Origin: an uncultured Limosilactobacillus sp.
GTDB lineage: Bacteria; Bacillota; Bacilli; Lactobacillales; Lactobacillaceae
Direction of reading: 5' to 3'
Assembly: GCA_944327195.1 (NCBI GenBank)
Contig: CALVGV010000014.1
Span: 1-55,911 of the forward strand
DNA: 55,911 bases
Positions within the stretch are counted from its first letter, which is position 1, and each line of letters opens with the position of its first letter. A program made the translations under genes and the position numbers. This document shows positions 1-7,779 of this stretch, piece after piece. Below the pieces are notes generated by a model. The model ran no database searches. It was not told where the DNA came from and worked only from the letters and a program-made list of their open reading frames with translations.

Positions 1-42
1 CTTTAGTTTGATCTGTGGGATTTATAATTTCGAGAACTGCTA

Positions 43-117
43 GAAATAGGTTATCTATTTCCGCGGAGGTCTATTAATCTTTAATGGAGAGACTGGAAGC
101 AATTCCGGTCTCTTTTT
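43..117 (+). terminator. Small hairpin and intrinsic terminator at the left edge
   Basis: Positions 43-61 form a perfect 7-bp hairpin (GAAATAG / CTATTTC). Positions 89-112 form a 10-bp stem with one wobble pair, followed by TTTTT, which is a plus-strand intrinsic terminator. It ends a transcript entering from the left, whose identity is outside the window. The short open frame ending at 43 is too small to identify. Confidence 0.6.
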
Positions 118-123
118 GCGTTC

Positions 124-158
124 AAAAAAATCCCCGGAACCAGGTTGATTCCGGGGAT
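124..158 (-). terminator. Terminator of the YeiH-type exporter gene
   Basis: ATCCCCGGAA (130-139) pairs perfectly with TTCCGGGGAT (149-158). On the minus strand it is followed by a run of seven T. It lies six bases past the stop codon of the exporter gene. Confidence 0.85.
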
Positions 159-163
159 TGCTG

Positions 164-1192
164 TTAAAAGAAGGCCTTGGCCGCGCCGGCGACCGCAAGC
201 ATGAGGACGGTCGAAGCCAAGCCGGCCGCCAGGAGGGCGTTCTTGCCGCGGGTGAAGAGGACGTTGAAGTTAACGTTCATTCCCAACGCCGCCATCGCCA
301 TCCCGAGCAGGAGGTAGGCCAGCTTCACCAGCCCTGGGACCAACGGGGCCAGGGGGTGGATAAAGGTGCCGGCCACGCTAGCCAGGATGAAGCCGAGCAT
401 GAACCAGGGCAGCGGCAGGGGCCGCTTTTCCCCGTCAACTGGCTGATCACCGTGGTGGCGCTGGTACCAGAGGCCGACGATGATCGCCGCCGGGGCCAGC
501 AGGAGGACCCGCGAGAGCTTGGTGATGATCGCCGCATCGAGGCTGGTGGCCCCGCCGGCACTGCCGGCCGCCACCGCGTGGGCGATTTCGTGGAGGCTCC
601 CCCCGCACAGCACCCCAAACTGGCTGGCCGTCAGGTGAAGGAGCGGTCGCAGGGCGATGTCGACCATCGTGAAGACCGTCCCGAGGATGGCGACGATCGC
701 CACCGCCACCACCTCGTCCTCCTGCTGGCGGAGCTGGCCGGCTGGTTCCCGGGCGGTGGTGACCTGGGTGGAGATTCCCATCACCGCGGCCGCCCCGCAG
801 ATCCCGGTCCCGCTGGCGGTCAGGATCGCCAGGTGGGGGTTAACCCCAAAGCGGCGGGCCAGCCAGTAGGTACCGGTGATCGTTAGGGTGACGATCACCA
901 CCGCCAGGCAAATCGTCTTGACCCCGGCGGCGGCCAGGGCCAGCAGGTTGAGCTTGAAGCCGAGCAAGATGATCCCGGCCCGCAGGAACTTGTTGGCGAT
1001 CAGGCCGATCCCGGGGCGGGCGTAGTCAACCGCCGGCCGGAACAATTGGCTTACCATCCCCAGCAGGAGGGCGAGCACCAGGGCGCCGATCACCTTCAGG
1101 TAGGGTAGGGCTGCCAGCCAGGAGCCGGCCAGCGAGCAGGCGAGGGTGAGGGCCGCCGCGGCGGCAAAGGGGGCGGTAAAAATCTTTTTCAT
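164..1192 (-). CDS. YeiH family putative sulfate/anion exporter
   Basis: Polytopic inner-membrane protein of the YeiH/UPF0324 family, 342 residues, the usual family length. About ten hydrophobic segments span the protein. The family-typical GTGICGAAAVMG stretch lies mid-protein, and a SLHEIAHAVAAG stretch follows. The longer open frame to 1315 was rejected. ATG at 1192 has GGGAGGAAG at good spacing and starts the charged-then-hydrophobic N terminus (MKKIF). The gene diverges from a LysR regulator, the arrangement seen for yeiE-yeiH in enterobacteria, so local control by that regulator is likely. Substrate is not shown by the sequence; sulfur-anion export is the family assumption. Confidence 0.85.
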   Translation of the reverse strand: MKKIFTAPFAAAAALTLACSLAGSWLAALPYLKVIGALVLALLLGMVSQLFRPAVDYARPGIGLIANKFLRAGIILLGFKLNLLALAAAGVKTICLAVVIVTLTITGTYWLARRFGVNPHLAILTASGTGICGAAAVMGISTQVTTAREPAGQLRQQEDEVVAVAIVAILGTVFTMVDIALRPLLHLTASQFGVLCGGSLHEIAHAVAAGSAGGATSLDAAIITKLSRVLLLAPAAIIVGLWYQRHHGDQPVDGEKRPLPLPWFMLGFILASVAGTFIHPLAPLVPGLVKLAYLLLGMAMAALGMNVNFNVLFTRGKNALLAAGLASTVLMLAVAGAAKAFF

Positions 1193-1234
1193 TCGTGTCT
1201 TCCTCCCAGAACTTGTGATTTCTACAAAAGAAGA

Positions 1235-1248
1235 TATCATGGATGATA
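1235..1248. promoter_or_regulatory. Candidate LysR operator (TATCAT-GG-ATGATA)
   Basis: A perfect 6-2-6 inverted repeat sits in the 113-bp divergent region between the YeiH-type exporter and the LysR gene. Such dyads are typical binding sites of LysR activators controlling a divergent gene. Function is inferred. Confidence 0.4.
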
Positions 1249-1305
1249 GATAATGAAAAATTATGATTTCTTCGTTTACTATAAGCAAAAGTTTGGAGAA
1301 GAAAG

Positions 1306-2193
1306 ATGAACTCACTGCTCGACCGCCGGCTGGTCACCCTGATGGCGGTGGCCGAAACCGGCTCGATGACCGCCGCCGCCAACCGCCTCTACGTTACCCA
1401 GCCGGCCGTTTCCCAGCAGCTGGCCAGCCTCGGCAAGGACCTAGGATTGCCGCTATTGACCCACCGGGGGACCCGGGTTGAACTAACCCCGGTTGCCCGC
1501 GAGCTGGTCGCCTACGCCCGCCGCTTGACCCTCGACAATCGGGCCGTCCTGGCCCACCTGCAGACCGGACAGACGCCGCCCCTGCGCCTGGGGGTGACCG
1601 TTTCGCTGGGTAATTTCTTGCTGCCGCGCCTGCTGGCCGACCCAACGATCGCCGCCCGCGCGCTGGAAGTGACGATCGCCAACACCGCCACCCTGGCCGC
1701 CCAACTGCGGGCTGGCAAGTTGACGGCGGCCCTGGTGGAGGGCAACTTTCCGGCGGCCGACTTTGCCAGCCTTGACCTCGGCCTGGCGGACTTCATCGGG
1801 GTCGCTGCCCAGCCCCTTCCCGCGCTGACCTTGCCGGAGCTCTTTTCCCACTACCTCCTGGTCCGGGAACCGGGATCGGGAACGCGGGAAATCCTGACCA
1901 ACTGGCTGGCCGCCCACAACGCCGGGCTGGCGGACTTTTCGCGTACCCTGGCCCTTAACAGCCCGGCCGCGATCATCAATTTGCTGAAGGAGGGGGTCGG
2001 GATCAGCTTCATGTACCGGGCCCTGGTCGAGGAGGAGTTGACCACCGGCGACCTGCACCCGCTGCCCCTGGCCGGCTTCCCCCTCCGCCACCCGCTCAGC
2101 CTGATTTACCTCCGGGGGAGTAGCTTCGCTGACGAGCTCGTCCCGCTGGCCGAAGTGGCCCGCCGGGTACTAAAGGAGCTGGCGACCAAATGA
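1306..2193 (+). CDS. LysR family transcriptional regulator
   Basis: A 295-residue LysR-type regulator. The N-terminal winged helix-turn-helix spans about residues 8-62 and includes the helix read as YVTQPAVSQQLASL. A periplasmic-binding-fold effector domain follows from about residue 90. ATG at 1306 is preceded by a GGAGAAG ribosome-binding site. Its closest functional parallels by context are CysL/YeiE regulators, which control adjacent divergent transport genes. Effector unknown. Confidence 0.9.
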   Translation: MNSLLDRRLVTLMAVAETGSMTAAANRLYVTQPAVSQQLASLGKDLGLPLLTHRGTRVELTPVARELVAYARRLTLDNRAVLAHLQTGQTPPLRLGVTVSLGNFLLPRLLADPTIAARALEVTIANTATLAAQLRAGKLTAALVEGNFPAADFASLDLGLADFIGVAAQPLPALTLPELFSHYLLVREPGSGTREILTNWLAAHNAGLADFSRTLALNSPAAIINLLKEGVGISFMYRALVEEELTTGDLHPLPLAGFPLRHPLSLIYLRGSSFADELVPLAEVARRVLKELATK

Positions 2194-2195
2194 AA

Positions 2196-2238
2196 AAACG
2201 CCCGGCGCCCCGGGATTTTCCGGGGAGCGCCGGGCGTT
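2196..2238 (+). terminator. Terminator after the LysR gene
   Basis: A long GC-rich stem (AAACGCCCGGCG... with ...CGCCGGGCGTTT) closes three bases past the stop. It is near-symmetric and could work in both directions. Confidence 0.8.
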
Positions 2239-2296
2239 TGCTAGTTAGTGGGTATTACTTGGAGAAAAATGACAAACTTAATTTAAGCGGGGTGGC

Positions 2297-2524
2297 TCAA
2301 ACAATTAGCATCGCCTGCCGGTAGTAGTCCTGGGCCTCGGCGGTGGATAGGGCAAAGTCATCCACCAGGCGGGTAACGATTTGGGCTTCGGTTTTGCCCG
2401 CCCGGTCCAGCTGAATCACTTCGCGGGTGATTTCAATGCCCTGTGATCTTCCCTGACTCACTCCCTGAGCGTGTTCCTCCTGCAAGGCCCACTCCTGATC
2501 CTGGCGGTTAAAGTCAATTCGCAT
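2297..2524 (-). CDS. Stand-alone duplicate of the Rpn C-terminal domain (RpnS-like)
   Basis: A 75-residue protein almost identical to the last 83 residues of the Rpn protein encoded just upstream (2582-3520). It starts with MRIDFNRQDQEW and ends with QAMLIV. Differences lie mainly in the number of SQG-type repeats. ATG at 2524 is the homologue of an internal ATG of the large gene and keeps a GAATGGAGA ribosome-binding site 12 bases upstream. The duplicated segment includes about 57 nt ahead of the start, where a frameshifted remnant of upstream coding sequence can be read. By analogy with intragenic RpnS proteins of Enterobacteria, it could neutralise the large protein. That role is inference. 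Confidence 0.7.
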   Translation of the reverse strand: MRIDFNRQDQEWALQEEHAQGVSQGRSQGIEITREVIQLDRAGKTEAQIVTRLVDDFALSTAEAQDYYRQAMLIV

Positions 2525-2581
2525 AAATAAATTTCTCCATTCTACGTTCCTGCCGTTGCCGCATTTCAGGATTGCTGGCGG

Positions 2582-2833
2582 CTAAACGATCAGCATCGCC
2601 TGCCGGTAGTAGTCCTGGGCCTCGGCGGTGGACAGAGAAAAGTCATCCACCAGGTGGGCAACGATTTGGGCTTCGGTTTTGCCCGTCCGGTCCAGCTGGA
2701 TCACTTCGCGGGTGATTTCAATGCCCTGGGCTCTTCCCCGACTCATTCCTTGGCTTATCCCCTGGCTCATTCCCTTGGCATGTTCTTCTTGCAAGGCCCA
2801 CTCCTGGTCCTGGCGGTTAAAGTCAATTCGCAT
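2582..2833 (-). CDS. Predicted internal in-frame product of Rpn copy 1 (RpnS-like)
   Basis: Within the Rpn gene the codons for WRKIF M read TGGAGGAAGATTTTCATG, placing GGAGG nine bases ahead of an in-frame ATG at 2833. Initiation there would give an 83-residue C-terminal protein. The downstream gene at 2297-2524 begins at exactly the homologous codon, which supports this as a real start. In-gene small products acting as antitoxins have been described for the Rpn family. Confidence 0.55.
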   Translation of the reverse strand: MRIDFNRQDQEWALQEEHAKGMSQGISQGMSRGRAQGIEITREVIQLDRTGKTEAQIVAHLVDDFSLSTAEAQDYYRQAMLIV

Positions 2834-3520
2834 GAAAATCTTCCTCCATTCTGAATTCTTCTTCGCGCGGTCTTGTCGTTGCTTCAATTTTAGGATAAGC
2901 GGATCGGCCGAATCAACCGAAGCCACCTCGCCGGTGCGGATGAAGCGGCAGAGGCGTCGCAGGGGCAAGGGGGTATCTTCCTGGTCGGCGGTAATGTCGA
3001 GGAAGGTGAGGTTGAGCAGGGGCGGGGTGCTGAGGTCGCGCCTGTGCGGTCGCTTGGTCGAGAGCACCCGGTAGGTGTCGTACTGGCAGTGGTGGCCGAG
3101 CGGGTCGAAGTTGGTCAAAAAGATCACGTGGACCGACCGGAGCTTCTGGTAGTGGTCGCCCTCTTCCAGCTGATCCTCGACGATCGAGGCGAAGTAGGCC
3201 AGCGAGCGCGGGGCCAGGTTGTGGTAGTTGAGGACCTGCATCTCGATGTTGAACTCGCGCCGCCGGTCGTCAACGGCGAGAATGTCCAACCGAAAGCCAC
3301 GGCCGTCTTTGCTATGCTTGAGGTTGAATTCCCCGTTGACGCGGACCAGCCGGGTGATTTCTTCTTCCGGCAGGAGCCGGCGGAGGGTCGGGAGGAGGAC
3401 CGTCTTGTCCTTCATCACCCGGTTGAAGAGAAAGTCGTTGCTGAGGGTGGCGCGCCGCCAGTTTTCGGCCGCGCGGCGGCGCCGGGTCGCCTTGTTCGGG
3501 CGCTTGTGCTTGGTGGTCAT
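2582..3520 (-). CDS. Rpn family PD-(D/E)XK nuclease / putative transposase, copy 1
   Basis: A 312-residue protein of the Rpn/YhgA-like PD-(D/E)XK family (recombination-promoting nuclease, often annotated as transposase). The basic N terminus is followed by the nuclease core: the acidic residue in FRLDILAVDD and the ExQ pair in NIEMQVLNYH. The region around residues 115-165 holds the LRSVHVIFLTNFD strand typical of the family. The C terminus (from about residue 230) is a separable helical domain with SQG repeats. AAAGGAG precedes ATG at 3520. An internal ATG at 2833 has its own strong ribosome-binding site. DNA cleavage is known for family members; a role in phage defence has been reported for the family. 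Confidence 0.85.
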   Translation of the reverse strand: MTTKHKRPNKATRRRRAAENWRRATLSNDFLFNRVMKDKTVLLPTLRRLLPEEEITRLVRVNGEFNLKHSKDGRGFRLDILAVDDRRREFNIEMQVLNYHNLAPRSLAYFASIVEDQLEEGDHYQKLRSVHVIFLTNFDPLGHHCQYDTYRVLSTKRPHRRDLSTPPLLNLTFLDITADQEDTPLPLRRLCRFIRTGEVASVDSADPLILKLKQRQDRAKKNSEWRKIFMRIDFNRQDQEWALQEEHAKGMSQGISQGMSRGRAQGIEITREVIQLDRTGKTEAQIVAHLVDDFSLSTAEAQDYYRQAMLIV

Positions 3521-3627
3521 TGAAGTCGTACTCCTTTCGGGGGAGGATAAGAAAATTCCCCCCTACTTGATATATACGTCAATTGGCCAAAATTTACCCT
3601 AATTAATTTAAAAATATTTGAAATGGG

Positions 3628-5358
3628 CTAGCCGCGGTGGCGCCAGCGGCGGACCAGGTTGCTGATCACCAGGCCGATGATGACCACCACGGCGACCAGG
3701 TAGCCGGCCACCCCCAGCCAGTAGATCGGCGGGTGGTCGTGGCCGGTCGCCACCAGGATGGCCGAGGCCAGGATCACCGCTGCTAGGATGATCACCGTCA
3801 GTAGGCGGTTGAGCATTCGCTCCAGCTGGGCCAGCACCTTGTCCTGGCCGCGGTAGTGGAGGTTGAGCCGCTGCTCGCCGTTGGTCAGCTGGTCGAGGAA
3901 GGTTGCCGCCTTGACCGGCAGCTTCAGCAGCGACTGGCCGGCCTTGTAGGCCTGGAGCCCCTGGTTTTGCAGGCTGTGCTTGAGGTTGAAGTGCTCCTTG
4001 AGCCACTTGCGGGCGAAGGGGAGGGCCACGTCCATCATCGACAGGGTCGGGTAGAGCTTGGTCACCGTCCCCTCCAGGGTGGCGAAGGCCCGCAGGAGCA
4101 TCGTGACCTCCGGCTTGACCTGGAGGTGGTTCTCCCGGCAGAGGCGGGTGATTTCAAAGATCAGCTGGGGAAAGTCGAGGTCGGTCAGGCCGGTCTTGAG
4201 GTAGGGCCGCAAGAAGGCCGCCAGTTCGTGGTTGAAGGCCTGCTCGTCGACCGGGCCGGTCTGGTTGCAGATCGCCAGGATTGCCTGGCTGAGCTGGTAG
4301 TTGTCCTTGGCGGCGATCGCCAGGATCACCTGGGCAATCCCGTCGGCCAGCGGCTCGGAGAGGGTGCCCATCATGCCGAAGTCGAGGTAGACCAGCCGGT
4401 AGGGCGGCCGCGGCTTGCTGGTGGTCACCGCCACCGTGGCCGGGCCGACCTGGGCCTGCTTGCTTTCGACCTCGCCGGCTTCCCCGGCCGGGGCCGGGAA
4501 GAAGAGGAGGTTGCCCGGGTGGGGGTCGGCGTGGAAGAAATGGTCGTCAAAGACCTGCTGGATGAAGTTTTGTACCAGGTCGGTGGCCACCTGCTGACGG
4601 AGGGTGGCCAGATCACATTCGGCCGGCAGGGCCACCGTCGGCGGGGTGGTCAACAGGCCCTTGATCGACTGGCCGGCCATCGCCTCAGTCACCAGCACCC
4701 GGCTGGCGCAGTGGTCCTGGTAGACTTGCGGGGCCAGAAAGGGACCGCGGCCGTTGTTGAGGCGGTAGAACTTTTCCCCGAAGGCGGCCTCCTGGCGGGT
4801 GTCGATCTCGGTTTTCAGGGCAGCACTCAGCTGGTTGACCACCTCGGGGAGGTCGACCACGCTGTCGGTCGGCACGTACTTGAGTAGGGCCACCGCCCGC
4901 GAGAAGAGGTTGAGGTCGACCTCGACCAGCTGGCGGACGGCCGGGTGCTGAACCTTGACCACCACCTTGGTGCCGTCCTTGAGGTGGGCGTAGTGGCACT
5001 GGCCGATCGAGGCCGAGGCGAAGGGCGTTTCTTCAAAGTCGGCGAAGGCCTCAGAAATCGTTTGGCCGGTGGCCTCCTCAAAGGTGGCGGCGATGGTGGC
5101 GAAGTCGTCGCTGGCCACCCGGTCCTGGAGCTTGGTCAGCGCCTTGATGTAGGCCGGCGACACCAGGTCGGGCCGGGTGGAGAGGAGTTGGCCGAGCTTG
5201 ATGAAGGTCGGGCCGAGCTCCTCGAAGGCGGCCACCACCTCCTCGGGGTGGGTCTGGTGGTGAAAGTTGGCGATGAAGGAGTGCTTGCGCAGGACGGCGA
5301 TGATCTGGCGTAGGCGCTTGCTGGCGGTCAGTGATTCGGGTGGGGCGGTTTCGGGCAT
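3628..5358 (-). CDS. ABC1/AarF (UbiB-like) atypical kinase
   Basis: A 576-residue protein of the ABC1/UbiB family. Visible are the SIGQCHYAHL loop that replaces the usual glycine-rich loop, the ATP-binding lysine in VVVKVQHP, the catalytic-loop motif FFHADPHPGNL and the metal-binding YLDFGMMG. Two transmembrane helices close the C terminus (about residues 515-570), as in membrane-anchored family members. The start was set at ATG 5358, after GAAAGGAAG, instead of the longer frame to 5487. Members handle isoprenoid or quinone lipids; the substrate here is unknown. An unusual mid-protein insert (about residues 300-335, rich in E, A and P) precedes the DFG region. A promoter with an extended -10 (TGCTACAAT, 5389-5397) lies just upstream. 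Confidence 0.85.
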   Translation of the reverse strand: MPETAPPESLTASKRLRQIIAVLRKHSFIANFHHQTHPEEVVAAFEELGPTFIKLGQLLSTRPDLVSPAYIKALTKLQDRVASDDFATIAATFEEATGQTISEAFADFEETPFASASIGQCHYAHLKDGTKVVVKVQHPAVRQLVEVDLNLFSRAVALLKYVPTDSVVDLPEVVNQLSAALKTEIDTRQEAAFGEKFYRLNNGRGPFLAPQVYQDHCASRVLVTEAMAGQSIKGLLTTPPTVALPAECDLATLRQQVATDLVQNFIQQVFDDHFFHADPHPGNLLFFPAPAGEAGEVESKQAQVGPATVAVTTSKPRPPYRLVYLDFGMMGTLSEPLADGIAQVILAIAAKDNYQLSQAILAICNQTGPVDEQAFNHELAAFLRPYLKTGLTDLDFPQLIFEITRLCRENHLQVKPEVTMLLRAFATLEGTVTKLYPTLSMMDVALPFARKWLKEHFNLKHSLQNQGLQAYKAGQSLLKLPVKAATFLDQLTNGEQRLNLHYRGQDKVLAQLERMLNRLLTVIILAAVILASAILVATGHDHPPIYWLGVAGYLVAVVVIIGLVISNLVRRWRHRG

Positions 5359-5388
5359 CGGGAGCGCTTCCTTTCGAGGGTTTTCTCC

Positions 5389-5397
5389 ATTGTAGCA
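5389..5397 (-). promoter_or_regulatory. Extended -10 promoter element for the AarF gene
   Basis: TGCTACAAT on the minus strand, about 30 bases before the start codon. The -35 region is poor, as usual for extended -10 promoters. Confidence 0.45.
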
Positions 5398-5514
5398 CGG
5401 GCGGCGAATTTCTTTGGGCGGACCGTTGCTTTTTGCCGGCCGGGGGCGGATACTAGACGGGGTTCCCGCTGGGGGGCGGGGGCCCAAGTTTCTAGTTTGA
5501 GGAGGAGTTTAAAA

Positions 5515-6090
5515 TTGAAGAAAGCACTAATGATGACGGCGGTGGTCCTGCTGGGTGCCGGCCTTACCGGTTGTGGCAGCCACCAGTCAAGCCAAAAGTC
5601 AACCGCCACCAGCAGCGCCAAGGCAACGAGTTCCCACTCGAGCAGCCACAAGCGTAGCGCTAAGAGCAGCGCCAAGAAGACGAGCGCAGCGGCCAAGACC
5701 ACGAGTGAGTCCAGCGCCAGCGCGGCCAGCTCCAGTGCTGCCTCGGCAGCGTCTTCGTCGTCGGCTTCGAGCGACAGCAGTAGCCAGGCGAGCGCAAGCA
5801 GCAGCAGTAGTAGCCAGGGCCGGGTGATCAAGAACGCCACCGACGCTAGGCGACTGGCCGCCCATGCGGACGGGGCTCCGGGCCTAGGCGAAGACCCGAA
5901 CGGCCCCTACCAGGTAACCGAGGTTGATGGCGGCTACCGGGTGGTCCGGACTGACTACAACAGCGAACCCGAGATCGTTCACTACGACGGGTCGATTACC
6001 TATTCCGACGGCGAGACCCTCCCGTACTCCCAGGTTTCGGCACCACTGAACGACAGCCTTGCCGATAACGTCTACACCCCGAGCGAATAG
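5515..6090 (+). CDS. Ser/Ala-rich secreted lipoprotein of unknown function (1 of 3)
   Basis: A 191-residue predicted lipoprotein. The signal peptide ends in the lipobox LTGC (Cys about residue 21). It is followed by a low-complexity Ser/Ala/Thr/Lys linker of about 90 residues and then a C-terminal region with GPYQVTEVDGGYRVVRTDY and a DGSITYSDGE turn. The start is TTG at 5515, nine bases after a perfect AGGAGG (5500-5505); the longer frame would begin ahead of that site. Two more proteins in this window share the design (34677 and 47674) but not the C-terminal sequence. Cell-wall spanning by the linker is inferred. Confidence 0.75.
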   Translation: MKKALMMTAVVLLGAGLTGCGSHQSSQKSTATSSAKATSSHSSSHKRSAKSSAKKTSAAAKTTSESSASAASSSAASAASSSSASSDSSSQASASSSSSSQGRVIKNATDARRLAAHADGAPGLGEDPNGPYQVTEVDGGYRVVRTDYNSEPEIVHYDGSITYSDGETLPYSQVSAPLNDSLADNVYTPSE

Positions 6091-6123
6091 GAATCGCTCC
6101 AGGATTGAACCACAGTAAAGAAC

Positions 6124-6163
6124 AAGCCCGCTTCCCGGTGGATCAACTCGGGAAGCGGGCTTT
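6124..6163. terminator. Bidirectional terminator between lipoprotein and amidase
   Basis: AAGCCCGCTTCCCG pairs with CGGGAAGCGGGCTT. The flanks suit convergent genes ending at 6090 and 6183. Confidence 0.8.
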
Positions 6164-6182
6164 CTTGCTTCGGTGGGGAAGT

Positions 6183-7652
6183 CTAATTTTGGTGCAGAAA
6201 CCTAAACTTGCCGGCCTCCTCAAACAGCTTGGCCACCTGGAGGAGCTTGGCCTCCTGGCCCTTACCGGCGACAAACTGGATCCCCAGCGGCAGGCCCTCG
6301 TCGCTAACGAAGGTCGGCAGGGAGATCGCCGGCTCGCCGGTCAGGTTGGCCTGCTGGGTGAAGGGTGACTTGGTCAGGGCCGCTAGCCACTGGTCCCAGA
6401 TAAACCGTTGCTGCTCGGCTGGCGCCAGGTCGGTGATGTGGGCCATCGTCTCTAGCTCGGCCGGGGTGTTGAGCGGCTGGTCGATCCGCGGGGCGGTGGT
6501 GGCCGTCGTCGGCGTCAGCAGCAGGTCGTATTGCTCGTGGAAGGCGGCCATCTGGGCGCCAGCCGCGTCCCAGGCCGAGAGCGCCCGGCTGTACTGGCTG
6601 GCGGTCACGTGGCGGCCGGTCTGGTAGAGGGCCCAGGTCAGCGGCTCCATATCCTTTTGGGTAACCGGGCGACCGATGACGGCGGCAATCTGGTCGAACA
6701 TCGCTGCCGTTTCGCCCTCGTTCATCAGGTAGTAGGTTTCCATCAGGTCCTTGCCGGCGGTTGGCCACTGGACCTCCTCGACTTGCCAGCCCTGGTCGGC
6801 CAGGAAGGCGGCGGCCTCCTCGACCGCCTGCTTGGCCGCCGGACTGACCGGGGTGCCGACTGGCGACTCGGTCAGGTAGCCGACCCGCAGTTGCGGGTGC
6901 TCTGCCAAGGCGGCCACGAAGCTCTCTTCCAGCGGCACCTGGAAGACCGCCGCCGGCTGGAGGGCCTGGAGGGCGTCGAGCAGGAGGGCGGTGTCGGTCA
7001 CGTCGCGGGTGATAGCGAAGCTACCGGCCGCCCCCTGCCAGGAGCGCCAGTCGTCCGGGCCGGTGACCACCCGGCCACGGGTTGGCTTGAGGCCGATCGT
7101 TCCGGTCCAGGAGGCGGGGATGCGGATCGAGCCGCCGCCGTCGCTGGCCCCGGCCACCGGCAGGATTCCGGCCGCCACCGCCGCCCCGGCCCCGCCGGAG
7201 GAGCCGCCCGGGTAGTAGTCGGTGTTCCACGGGTTGTGGGCCGGGCCGTAGAGCTTGGCGTCGGTGACGTTCTTGAAGCCGAACTCGGGGAAGTTGGTCT
7301 GGCCGATCACCAAGAAGCCGGCCGCCTCCAGGGCCTTAGTGAAGTTGCTCGACTGCTTGGCGACGCTCTTGGCGAAGAGGACGTTGCCGTTGGTGGCTGG
7401 CAGGCCGGCCTTGGCCTGGCCGAGACCCTTTAGGAGCAGGGGAACGCCGAGGAAGGGCTGGCCGGTATCGACCTGGTGGGCGGCCTCTTTTTCGGCGGCG
7501 GCCCGCCGCTCGCTGATGACGGCGTTTAGGGCCGGATTCTGGGCGGCAATCTGGTCGAAGGCGGCCGCGATCAGTTCCTGGGGCGACAGCTGGTGGGTGC
7601 GGACCAGGCGGGCCAGCTGGTAGGCCGGGGTAAGCATTAGGTTTTCGGGCAT
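6183..7652 (-). CDS. Amidase signature family hydrolase
   Basis: A 489-residue amidase with the Ser-cisSer-Lys triad. Lys75 lies in LLLKGL, cis-Ser lies in the glycine-rich signature GGSSGGAGAAVAAG (about residues 149-162), and the nucleophile is Ser175 in DGGGSIRIPA. Length suits the AmiC/GatA-like single-enzyme amidases. No gatB or gatC is adjacent, so it is not the transamidosome subunit; it more likely hydrolyses free or peptide-like amides. AAGGAGG precedes ATG at 7652. An imperfect cre-like box (7707-7720) overlaps the upstream region. Confidence 0.88.
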   Translation of the reverse strand: MPENLMLTPAYQLARLVRTHQLSPQELIAAAFDQIAAQNPALNAVISERRAAAEKEAAHQVDTGQPFLGVPLLLKGLGQAKAGLPATNGNVLFAKSVAKQSSNFTKALEAAGFLVIGQTNFPEFGFKNVTDAKLYGPAHNPWNTDYYPGGSSGGAGAAVAAGILPVAGASDGGGSIRIPASWTGTIGLKPTRGRVVTGPDDWRSWQGAAGSFAITRDVTDTALLLDALQALQPAAVFQVPLEESFVAALAEHPQLRVGYLTESPVGTPVSPAAKQAVEEAAAFLADQGWQVEEVQWPTAGKDLMETYYLMNEGETAAMFDQIAAVIGRPVTQKDMEPLTWALYQTGRHVTASQYSRALSAWDAAGAQMAAFHEQYDLLLTPTTATTAPRIDQPLNTPAELETMAHITDLAPAEQQRFIWDQWLAALTKSPFTQQANLTGEPAISLPTFVSDEGLPLGIQFVAGKGQEAKLLQVAKLFEEAGKFRFLHQN

Positions 7653-7706
7653 GGTGAATTCCTCCTTGCACTCAGTGAAACTGATTTCATGATACCACTA
7701 ACTTCT

Positions 7707-7720
7707 TGTAAGCGCTTCGC
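7707..7720. promoter_or_regulatory. Weak cre-like box
   Basis: TGTAAGCGCTTCGC matches about 11 of 14 positions of the CcpA cre consensus. It lies between the divergent amidase and ABC permease genes. Binding by CcpA is inferred. Confidence 0.3.
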
Positions 7721-7779
7721 AAAAGTGGTTAAATTAACTTAACGTTTTTCCGTCATTCGTCTAATTAGGAGGCAGATTC

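Noticed and set aside
43-61. GAAATAG hairpin as a tracrRNA-like anti-repeat
   Set aside because: Only a short hairpin; no CRISPR repeat or cas gene is present in the window.
2582-3520. Rpn genes as active transposases or insertion sequences
   Set aside because: No terminal inverted repeats or target duplications are visible around either locus; the family is better described as PD-(D/E)XK nuclease.
3856-4887. 343-codon plus-strand open frame opposite the AarF gene
   Set aside because: Complete overlap with a clear ABC1 kinase; the high GC content makes long antisense frames common here.
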